DNA of 6,219 bases from Alphaproteobacteria bacterium MarineAlpha10_Bin3 (GTDB lineage Bacteria; Pseudomonadota; Alphaproteobacteria; UBA8366; GCA-2717185): positions 1 through 6,219 of the forward strand of contig PTKA01000093.1 in NCBI GenBank assembly GCA_002937525.1, given 5' to 3'. Within the stretch, counting starts at the first letter, position 1, and each line of letters starts with the position of its first letter. The notes under the pieces were generated by a model. It saw only the letters and a list, made by a program, of their open reading frames with translations. It was not told the DNA's origin and ran no database searches. Below are positions 1-5,928 of this stretch, in pieces. The translations under genes were made by a program, and so were the position numbers.

Positions 1-1
1 G

Positions 2-997
2 GCGCTGCTCGCGGCCGTGGTCGCCGGTTACGAAGTAGCGCTCCGGATCGGTCGCGACCACGGCGCTGCGATCAGCCGGCGCGGCTTCCGCACCACGCCG
101 GTATACGGCGTTTTCGGCGCGGCGGCGGCGGCCGGCCGCCTGTTCGGCCTGGACGCGCCACGCATGGCGAACGCCTTGTCGCTGGCCGCCAATTTTGCCG
201 GCGGGCTGCGCGCCTTCGTTGCCTCGGGCACCAGCGAATACGTCATCGAGGCCGGATTTGCCGCGCGCAACGGCATCGACGCGGCGGGATTGGCCGACGA
301 AGGCATGGTTGCCACCGCCGATGCGCTCGACGGGGAGGCCGGATTCTTTCGCGCCTTCGCCGGTGACGACGCCGACCACGGCCGGCGGCTGACCGCCGAT
401 CTCGGCACTGTCTTCGAAATGGACGCCGTAACCTACAAGCCGTATCCGATCTGCCAGTTCCACCGCGGCATCGTGCGCGGCATCGCCGATTTGCGCCAAC
501 AGGCCGAGGGTGCTGCGCCCGACGCGATCGAAATTCGCATGCATCCCTTCGAGGCCAATTTCGTCGGCGTGCGCCATGCCGGGCCCGTGACCCGGCGGGC
601 GCAGGCCTTCATGAGCGCGCCATGCCTCGCCGCGATCGCCTGGCATGCGGGGACCGTGACCTTCCAGGCGCTGCAAGATTTCGACAACGCCCGGTTCGGC
701 GAAACCATGGCGCGGGTCCGTGTTATCGCCGATGAATCTCGGGACCGTTACGAACCCGCGATAAGGGTCGCGCTTGCGGATGGCCGGACCCTTGAATGGA
801 AAGAAGCCGAAGGAGAAGGCGCCTACAACCTGACCTGGGAAAGTGCCGTGGACGGGGCCGGACGGCTTGCCGAGGAAGCCGGAATTCCGGTCAGCGCCTT
901 GGCGCCGTTGATTGACGCCGTCGCCACCGTGGAGGACGCCCCTTCGATCAAGCCGCTCATGGACCGCGTCCGCGCCTTGGCCCAAGCCGCGAAATGA
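2..997 (+). CDS. MmgE/PrpD family protein, 5' end cut by window
   Basis: This is the C-terminal 331 residues of an MmgE/PrpD-family protein; the frame is open to the first base, so the start lies outside. A GTG at 17 is in frame but is internal, because family members are about 450 residues and the conserved text already runs before it. Numbering the first visible codon (2-4) as residue 1, I see the helical-domain stretch VVAGYEVALRIGR (6-18), the glycine/alanine-rich GVFGAAAAAGRLFGLDA, the GGLRAFVASGTSEY segment and the YKPYPICQFH motif (145-154), which is the family's hallmark at the start of the second domain. Known members include 2-methylcitrate dehydratase PrpD and cis-aconitate decarboxylase; most paralogues have no assigned substrate. 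It converges on the hyuA-like gene with 16 bases between stops. The neighbouring PrpB-like lyase suggests a branched di/tricarboxylate substrate (inference). Family call is firm; exact reaction is unknown. Confidence 0.9.
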   Translation, partial: ALLAAVVAGYEVALRIGRDHGAAISRRGFRTTPVYGVFGAAAAAGRLFGLDAPRMANALSLAANFAGGLRAFVASGTSEYVIEAGFAARNGIDAAGLADEGMVATADALDGEAGFFRAFAGDDADHGRRLTADLGTVFEMDAVTYKPYPICQFHRGIVRGIADLRQQAEGAAPDAIEIRMHPFEANFVGVRHAGPVTRRAQAFMSAPCLAAIAWHAGTVTFQALQDFDNARFGETMARVRVIADESRDRYEPAIRVALADGRTLEWKEAEGEGAYNLTWESAVDGAGRLAEEAGIPVSALAPLIDAVATVEDAPSIKPLMDRVRALAQAAK

Positions 998-1013
998 ATT
1001 TTCCGCCGGCGAT

Positions 1014-3131
1014 TCAATCCGCCGCTTCGGCAAAGTCGATGATTATGTTGTCTTGGCCGTCGCGCCACGCCCGCCATCCCGGCGGAACGACGACGGTTGA
1101 ATCGTATTCCTCGACGATAATCGGCCCGTCGCGCGGGTCCACGCCAAGCGCCCGGCGCGACACAATGGCGGTTTCGCGCGATCCCGCCTCCGGTCCGAAA
1201 TATACCGAGCGGTGGCGGCCCGCCACACTGTCATCATCCGCGTCGCCATCCCAGCACGCGCCGTGTTCGACGCCGCGATCGATCGTGGCGATCACATGAA
1301 TATTGACCAGTTCGAACGCCCGGTGATCGGCGCGGTGGCCGAAAAGGCGTTCGTACTCGACCTCGAACGCGTCTTCCGCGGCGCGTAGGACCGCGTCGCC
1401 GATGCGCAATTCGGACAACGGCACCATCAGTTCGGACGATTGGCCCAGATAGCGCATATCGGCAAGGGCGGAAAAATCGATGGTCTCTTCGGCCAGCCCC
1501 TCGGCGCGGATGCGCTGTTTCAGGCTATCCGCCATTTCGTCGATAATCGACTGTAGCGCATCGAACCTGGCATCGGCGGTCGCGGTGAGCACCGTGCGCG
1601 CGGTATGGTGTTCCACTTCGGCGCGAAGCAATCCGAAGGCGCTGAACAGACCCGGGGCCGGCGGCACGATAATGCGGCGGATCCGGAGCGCCTCGGCCAC
1701 GCCAGCGGCGTGAATCGGTCCCGCCCCGCCGAACGCCATCATCGCGAAATCGGTGGGGTCGCGGCCACGCTCGACCGAAACGGTTTTGATCGCGCGGACC
1801 ATGTTGGAATTGGCGATCATATGAATGCCGTGCGCGGCCTCGAGCAACGACAGGTTGGCGGGACCGGCGACCGCCGATTGCACCGCCGATTTGGCCAAGC
1901 CGCGATCAACCGGCAGCGCGCCCCCGGCAAGCGAACCGTCATGCAGAAAGCCGAGGACAAGGTTGGCGTCGGTCACGGTAGGCTGCGTGTTGCCGCGGCC
2001 ATAACAGGCGGGTCCGGGGGCGGCGCCGGCGCTGTGCGGTCCGACCCGAAGCGCGCCGCCGCTATCAATCGCGGCGATGCTACCGCCGCCGGCGCCGACT
2101 TCCGATATGTCAATTACCGGAATACGCAGCAGGTAACCGCCGCCGCGCATCAGCCGGCTGCTCACCGACACCGGACCGCCGACCTCATAATCCCGCGCGC
2201 GCAGAATTTGGCCGTCTTCGATGATCGACGCCTTGGTGGTTGTGCCGCCCATATCGAGCGTGATGACATTATCGTGACCGATTTCGCGCGCGGCGCGCAT
2301 CGCCGCGATCACCCCGGCGGCCGGACCCGACTCGATGATCAAGACCGGCCGCTCCGCCGCCGTGCCGGCGGGAACCAGCCCGCCATTCGACTGCATCACG
2401 AAGATCGGCGCCGCCGTGCCGATCTCCTCCAGCCGCCGGCGAAGGTTTTCCAGATACCGCCCGATCAGGGGCGCCACATACGCGTTCACGACCGTCGTGC
2501 TGGTGCGTTCGAATTCGTGCAACTCCGGCAGAATATCCGAAGACAGCGAGATATGGACCACCGGCAACCGGCGCGCGATGGCGTCGCGGACCCGCCGCTC
2601 GTGGTCCGGGTTGCGGTAGGAATGCAGAAAACAAATCGCGATCGCGGCGACCTCTTCTTCCCTGCAGGTCCGCGCGATGGCATCGAGGCCCGAGAGATCG
2701 AGCGGCGTCAGCACCGCACCCCGATGATCCAGGCGCTCCCTCACTTCGAAGCGAAGCGCGCGTCCGGCCAGCGGCGGCGGCTTTTCCCAATCGAGATCGT
2801 AGGAAAACGGAATGCGAATTCGGCGCAGTTCCAGCACGTCGCGGAAGCCTTCGGTCGTGATCAGCGCGGTGCGCGCCCCCCGGCGTTCAAGGATCGCGTT
2901 GGTCGCGACGGTGGTCGCATGCACGATCTCCGCGATCGGTGTTTCAATTTTCCCGCCGGCGCCACCGAGCGCATCGAGTATGCCGGCGATGATCGCCTCC
3001 GCGTAGTCGTCGGGAGTCGAGGGAATCTTGCGTTTTTCAAGACGGCCATCGGGCGTCAGGATCACCAGATCGGTAAAGGTTCCACCGATATCGACGCCGA
3101 CCCGTACGCCAGGCACCGCCGCGTTATTCAT
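1014..3131 (-). CDS. hyuA: Hydantoinase/oxoprolinase family protein, subunit A (HyuA-like)
   Basis: A complete 705-residue HyuA-type subunit, the normal length for the family. The N-terminal ASKHA-fold phosphate-binding motif VDIGGTFTDLV lies at 13-23 and the second, DMGGTTTK, at 293-300. Other family signatures are HATTVATNAILERRG (71-85), HEFERTSTTVVNAYVAP (205-221), MQSNGG (246-251), ESGPAAGV (267-274), EVGAGGGSIA (344-353), the SAGAAPGPACYGRG block (367-380), MAFGGAGPIHA (465-475) and DMRYLGQSSEL (558-568). In known members this subunit uses ATP to activate a lactam, hydantoin or ketone, working with HyuB in a cytoplasmic complex. Its ATG lies inside the end of the hyuB-like gene (shared ATGAATAA, 3131-3124) and no good Shine-Dalgarno precedes it, so it probably depends on translational coupling. 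The symbol names the family only: N-methylhydantoinase, 5-oxoprolinase and acetophenone-carboxylase-like activities cannot be told apart here. No frameshift or missing motif was seen. Confidence 0.95.
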   Translation of the reverse strand: MNNAAVPGVRVGVDIGGTFTDLVILTPDGRLEKRKIPSTPDDYAEAIIAGILDALGGAGGKIETPIAEIVHATTVATNAILERRGARTALITTEGFRDVLELRRIRIPFSYDLDWEKPPPLAGRALRFEVRERLDHRGAVLTPLDLSGLDAIARTCREEEVAAIAICFLHSYRNPDHERRVRDAIARRLPVVHISLSSDILPELHEFERTSTTVVNAYVAPLIGRYLENLRRRLEEIGTAAPIFVMQSNGGLVPAGTAAERPVLIIESGPAAGVIAAMRAAREIGHDNVITLDMGGTTTKASIIEDGQILRARDYEVGGPVSVSSRLMRGGGYLLRIPVIDISEVGAGGGSIAAIDSGGALRVGPHSAGAAPGPACYGRGNTQPTVTDANLVLGFLHDGSLAGGALPVDRGLAKSAVQSAVAGPANLSLLEAAHGIHMIANSNMVRAIKTVSVERGRDPTDFAMMAFGGAGPIHAAGVAEALRIRRIIVPPAPGLFSAFGLLRAEVEHHTARTVLTATADARFDALQSIIDEMADSLKQRIRAEGLAEETIDFSALADMRYLGQSSELMVPLSELRIGDAVLRAAEDAFEVEYERLFGHRADHRAFELVNIHVIATIDRGVEHGACWDGDADDDSVAGRHRSVYFGPEAGSRETAIVSRRALGVDPRDGPIIVEEYDSTVVVPPGWRAWRDGQDNIIIDFAEAAD

Positions 3132-4878
3132 CGGCCGCCGTTGCCGCGCGCGCGCAACGAAGAGCTTCGGTTTTCGCGGTGTCGACGCGCCAGGGCGGGC
3201 CGCTGACCGCGACGCCGTAATCGCGCGCCGCCGCCGCCGGACTCACCTTGCCATTGTAGACGTCGTCGAGCACGCGCCAGGGCGGACGCTGGAACGGGTC
3301 GCCATAGCCGCCGCCGCCGGCGGTGGTGTGGCGGATCGCCTGACCGGTGCGAATCGGACGAACGAACTTGGTCGCCAGGTCCACCCAGTCCGCGTTCCCA
3401 TCCGCGCCGGGGCCATTGTCGAACAGGTTCCGGGACGGCGTGCCCGCCCGACCGCCCTTCACGCCGAAGGGTGGATGGTCGCGGCGGTCCGAACGAAGTT
3501 GCAGCCGCGCGTTGTCGCCGAGATAGCGCAGTTCGCGCAACACCGCCATGCCGCCGCGCCATTGCCCCGGACCGCCGCTGTCCGTGACCAGTTCGTAACG
3601 CTCGACGCGGATCGGCGCGCTGTTCTCCACCGCTTCGATGGGCGCGTTGGAGATATTCGCGGCCGGGTTGGCGACACCGTCGATGCCTTCGCGGTTCGCG
3701 CCCGCACCCCAGCAGCCCATGATGGCCTCGCGGAACTGGGAATAGGTCCCATTGCGGTCGTAGCCGGCGATGCTGTAACTGGTGGTGCCACCCTCGCCCG
3801 GCGCGCGGATGCGCTCGGGGACCGCCTGGGCCAGCGCGCCGACAAGGGCGTCGATGACGCGAAAACCGGTGACGCCGCGCGCAGCACACGCGCCGGGCGG
3901 AAGCGGGTTGACCAGGCTGCCCGGTTCGGCGACCGCCTTGATCGGCCGGAAGAAACCGGCGTTGTTTGGCACATCCTCGACCATGATCGAACGGATCACG
4001 AAATAGATCGCGGATTTGGCGAACGACAAGGTGGAATTGATCGCGCCTTCGACCTGGGGCGAGGTGCCGGCGAAATCGACGGTCAGCGAATCGCCCTCGA
4101 TATGCAGTGCGACCTGGACGCGGACCGGCTGGTTGAAGTTGACGCCGTCGTCATCCAGATAATCGGTGAAGCGGTAGACGCCGTCCGGGATCGCGCGCAG
4201 TGTTGCCCGCGCGCCGCGTTCGCTGTAATCGAGCAAGGCGTCGAACGACTGCTCCAGTTCATCGACGCCGTAGCGTGCGGCCAGGTCCTGCATTCCGCGC
4301 TCGCCGATGTCGCACGCGGCGAGCTGGGCCCGCACATCGCCCAGAACGACCTCGGGCTGCCGGACGTTGAGCCCGAGCAGCTTGTACATCGTGTCGTTGG
4401 CTTTGCCGCGGTCGTACAGCTTGACCACGGGAATGCGGAGTCCCTCCTGAAAAATCTCGGTTGAATCGGCGGCGCTCGAACCGGGTACACGGCCGCCCAT
4501 ATCGTTGTGATGGGCCACCAGAATGGCGTAGCCGAACAAGGTGCCATCGACGAATACCGGCTTGAACATGAAGATGTCCGGCAGGTGCATGCCGCCGTGA
4601 TAGGGGTCGTTCAGGATGTAGACGTCGCCTTCGGCTATCGCGTCACCGTATTCGGCCAGGACCGCCTCCATCGCGTCGGGAATCGAGCCCAGATGCAGCG
4701 GCAGCGAAAGACCTTGCGCGATCATGCGGCCGCTGCGGTCGCAGAACGCGCTGGAGAGGTCCATCGTGTCCTTCATGATCGAGGAATAGGCGATGCGCAC
4801 GACGGTCAGCAGCATTTCGTCGACGACCGATCCGATTGCGTTCTTGATCAGTTCCAGGCGGACCGGATCAAACGGCAT
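3124..4878 (-). CDS. hyuB: Hydantoinase/oxoprolinase family protein, subunit B (HyuB-like)
   Basis: A complete 584-residue HyuB-type subunit, the partner of the HyuA-like protein encoded just downstream. Family blocks appear in the usual order: DVYILNDPYHGGMHLPDI (85-102), AHHNDMGG (122-129), EIFQEGLRIP (141-150), LNVRQPEVVLGDVRAQL (170-186), DFAGTSPQVEGAINS (268-282), SGGPGQWRGG (434-443) and the C-terminal TAGGGGYGDP (519-528). The His/Asp-rich first two blocks correspond to the region that holds the metal site in related carboxylases; I infer the same role. There is no signal peptide or membrane segment. The ATG at 4878-4876 overlaps the stop of the upstream lyase gene by 11 bases and is preceded by GGAG (4889-4886, spacer 7), which supports this start. 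The 3' end overlaps the hyuA-like start by 8 bases. The B-before-A order is less often described than A-B but does occur. The substrate is not determinable from sequence. Confidence 0.95.
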   Translation of the reverse strand: MPFDPVRLELIKNAIGSVVDEMLLTVVRIAYSSIMKDTMDLSSAFCDRSGRMIAQGLSLPLHLGSIPDAMEAVLAEYGDAIAEGDVYILNDPYHGGMHLPDIFMFKPVFVDGTLFGYAILVAHHNDMGGRVPGSSAADSTEIFQEGLRIPVVKLYDRGKANDTMYKLLGLNVRQPEVVLGDVRAQLAACDIGERGMQDLAARYGVDELEQSFDALLDYSERGARATLRAIPDGVYRFTDYLDDDGVNFNQPVRVQVALHIEGDSLTVDFAGTSPQVEGAINSTLSFAKSAIYFVIRSIMVEDVPNNAGFFRPIKAVAEPGSLVNPLPPGACAARGVTGFRVIDALVGALAQAVPERIRAPGEGGTTSYSIAGYDRNGTYSQFREAIMGCWGAGANREGIDGVANPAANISNAPIEAVENSAPIRVERYELVTDSGGPGQWRGGMAVLRELRYLGDNARLQLRSDRRDHPPFGVKGGRAGTPSRNLFDNGPGADGNADWVDLATKFVRPIRTGQAIRHTTAGGGGYGDPFQRPPWRVLDDVYNGKVSPAAAARDYGVAVSGPPWRVDTAKTEALRCARAATAADE

Positions 4879-5734
4879 ATTTGCGCTCCATCTCGCGGAT
4901 CGAAGCCATGTCGTTTATGTCCCAGAGTTCCTCGAAGCCGATCATGCGTTTTTCGATGGTCTCGGCGCTGCCGGTTTTGCGGATCTCGGCCAGCACCTCC
5001 TGCATGGTCTTGGCGGCGGCCATCAGCGATTGCACATAGAAGCAACAGGTCTTGTAGCCGAGCGCCTCGACTTCCTTCGCGCCCAATCGCGGGACCATCG
5101 GGCTGGGGCTGTAGTTCCAGTGCAACGGCACGCGGTCCTTGAAGTGGCTGGCGAGTGCCCTGACTTCATCCATCGAGTCGCGGACTTCGCAGAACAGCAT
5201 GTCGGCGCCAGCTTCGATATAGGCGTCGCCGCGCGCCAGCACATCGTCCAGCCCGTTGACCATCATCGCGTCGCAACGCGCGATGATGACGAAGTCGGGA
5301 TCTTCGCGGGCGTCCCGCGCCGCGTGAAGCTTCTGGCACATCTCGTCCTTTTCGATGACGGTCTTGCCCAGCATGTGGCCGCAGCGCTTGGGCCAGGTCT
5401 GATCCTCGATATGAATGCCGGCGACGCCCGCATGCTCGAACTCGCGCACGGTGCGCACCACGTTGATTGCGTTGCCATAGCCGTTATCCGCATCGACGAT
5501 AACCGGGATAGCGAGCGCATCGGCGATGTAGCGGGCGTTTCGGGTCATCTCCTCGAGCGTGACCAGCCCCACGTCGGGGTAGCCGCGGCAGGCGGCCACG
5601 CCGGCACCGGTGACGACGCAGAGCTCGAAACCGGCCTGTTCGACGAGCCGGGCGCTGAAGGCGTCGTGCGCGCCACCGCCCAGAACGATACCATCGCCGG
5701 CCAGCAACTGGCGCAACCGCTGTGTTTTTCGCAT
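4868..5734 (-). CDS. Isocitrate lyase/PEP mutase superfamily lyase (methylisocitrate or dimethylmalate lyase-like)
   Basis: A complete 288-residue (beta/alpha)8-type enzyme of the ICL/PEP mutase superfamily, first gene of the operon. Visible features: GAHDAFSARLVEQAGF (21-36), TGAGVAACRGYPDVG (42-56), the Mg-site pattern VDADNGYG (80-87), GVAGIHIEDQ (103-112), the catalytic-loop motif PKRCGH (115-120) with Cys118, ARCDA (152-156), and a C-terminal FEELWDINDMASI segment typical of short lyases. Cys118 in K-R-C-G-H argues for a true C-C lyase (methylisocitrate, 2,3-dimethylmalate or similar, giving pyruvate or a related keto acid plus a second acid) and against the Cys-less oxaloacetate decarboxylases or PEP mutases. 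Two oddities: ARCDA where ARTDA is usual, and NYSPSP (207-212), resembling the NCSPS of full-length isocitrate lyase rather than the TEFG of PrpB. The start is fixed by AGGAG 9 bases upstream. Family call is firm; substrate is uncertain. Confidence 0.92.
   Translation of the reverse strand: MRKTQRLRQLLAGDGIVLGGGAHDAFSARLVEQAGFELCVVTGAGVAACRGYPDVGLVTLEEMTRNARYIADALAIPVIVDADNGYGNAINVVRTVREFEHAGVAGIHIEDQTWPKRCGHMLGKTVIEKDEMCQKLHAARDAREDPDFVIIARCDAMMVNGLDDVLARGDAYIEAGADMLFCEVRDSMDEVRALASHFKDRVPLHWNYSPSPMVPRLGAKEVEALGYKTCCFYVQSLMAAAKTMQEVLAEIRKTGSAETIEKRMIGFEELWDINDMASIREMERKYAV
4886..4889 (-). promoter_or_regulatory. Ribosome binding site of the hyuB-like gene
   Basis: GGAG (4889-4886 on the minus strand) sits inside the last codons of the lyase gene, 7 bases before the ATG at 4878-4876. 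It supports this start despite the 11-base overlap with the upstream stop. By contrast the hyuA-like start has only a GC-rich, non-purine leader. Confidence 0.65.
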
Positions 5735-5743
5735 CGCCTTTCT

Positions 5744-5748
5744 CTCCT
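5744..5748 (-). promoter_or_regulatory. Ribosome binding site of the lyase gene
   Basis: Read on the minus strand, AGGAG (5748-5744) is followed by a 9-base spacer to the ATG at 5734-5732. This is the strongest Shine-Dalgarno match in the operon and decides the start of the 288-residue lyase. Confidence 0.8.
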
Positions 5749-5773
5749 ATCCGAGCCGAGTGGTCCCCACCTA

Positions 5774-5791
5774 ATCGGCAGTGTAGCCGAT
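5774..5791. promoter_or_regulatory. Inverted repeat, possible repressor operator
   Basis: ATCGGC (5774-5779) and GCCGAT (5786-5791) form a perfect 6+6 inverted repeat around a 6-base centre, AGTGTA. It is framed by two direct copies of TGGTCC (5761-5766 and 5794-5799). The position, about 12-30 bases downstream of the start site predicted from the candidate promoter, is one where a repressor dimer would block the operon. The spacing fits a helix-turn-helix dimer, but no regulator gene is present in the window and the repressor family cannot be named. Confidence 0.4.
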
Positions 5792-5809
5792 AATGGTCCG
5801 ATCACGCTA

Positions 5810-5839
5810 ATTTCACATCCCGATTTCAAACAGAGTCAA
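5810..5839 (-). promoter_or_regulatory. Candidate sigma70-type promoter for the lyase-hyuB-hyuA operon
   Basis: On the minus strand TTGACT (5839-5834) matches the -35 consensus at 5 of 6 positions and TGAAAT (5815-5810) matches the -10 consensus at 4 of 6, with an 18-base spacer. Transcription would start near 5803, giving a leader of about 70 bases before the lyase ATG. It lies in the AT-richest part of the window. The match was found by eye, so confidence is limited. Confidence 0.45.
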
Positions 5840-5865
5840 CCATGGTCGAAATATTTTTCCGATTT

Positions 5866-5899
5866 GCCCCGGACTCGAAAATATCGGTTAGTCCGAGGC
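5866..5899. repeat. Imperfect 10-base inverted repeat upstream of the integrase-like frame
   Basis: GCCCCGGACT (5866-5875) and AGTCCGAGGC (5890-5899) are inverted copies with one mismatch (9 of 10), separated by 14 bases that are AT-rich. It lies 29 bases before the start codon of the integrase-like frame. It could be an operator or recombinase/excisionase-binding site, or the stem of a leader hairpin. There is no following T-run on either strand, so a rho-independent terminator is unlikely. Confidence 0.4.
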
Positions 5900-5916
5900 G
5901 GCGGGCCTACCGGGAA

Positions 5917-5920
5917 AGGA
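5917..5920 (+). promoter_or_regulatory. Ribosome binding site of the integrase-like frame
   Basis: AGGA (within AAAGGA, 5915-5920) stands 8 bases before the ATG at 5929 and decides that start over the in-frame ATG at 5842. The 29 extra residues from 5842 look like translated intergenic DNA (Arg-rich, no family similarity) and that ATG has no clear Shine-Dalgarno. Confidence 0.6.
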
Positions 5921-5928
5921 AACGACGG

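Larger units (their letters stand above)
5735..5928. other. Divergent intergenic region
   Basis: About 194 bases between the divergently oriented lyase gene and integrase-like frame, visibly more AT-rich than the flanking genes in 5800-5890. It holds the candidate operon promoter, the 5774-5791 and 5866-5899 inverted repeats, a 14-base imperfect palindrome centred on CCATGG (5836-5849), the self-complementary AAATATTT (5849-5856) and two near-identical tracts, TCGAAATAT (5846-5854) and TCGAAAATAT (5875-5884). I found no tRNA and no tRNA 3' end that would mark a classical integrase attachment site. Confidence 0.6.

Noticed and set aside
1605..3206. Open frame of 533 codons on the plus strand, opposite the hyuA-like gene
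   Set aside because: Its product is Arg/Gly/His-rich with no family text, and the opposite strand encodes a full-length HyuA with all signatures; long antisense frames are common in GC-rich DNA.
3028..4464. Open frame of 478 codons on the plus strand, opposite the hyuB-like gene
   Set aside because: Shadow of the hyuB-like gene: no recognisable domains, composition dominated by Arg, Ala and Asp, no ribosome site.
1014..4878. A single fused 5-oxoprolinase (about 1,200-1,300 residues) broken by frameshift
   Set aside because: The two genes have their own starts and stops, are in B-A order rather than the A-B order of the fused enzyme, and are full length separately.
4868..5734. Oxaloacetate decarboxylase or PEP mutase identity for the lyase
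   Set aside because: The KRCGH catalytic-Cys motif is present; those Cys-independent branches of the superfamily lack it, so a C-C lyase is the better call.
5842..5928. Upstream in-frame ATG at 5842 as the start of the integrase-like frame
   Set aside because: The 29 added residues have no integrase similarity and no clear ribosome site precedes 5842, whereas AGGA stands 8 bases before 5929.
5735..5928. tRNA gene or tRNA-derived attachment site beside the integrase
   Set aside because: No T-loop GGTTCGAATCC-like segment, acceptor stem or CCA end could be found on either strand.
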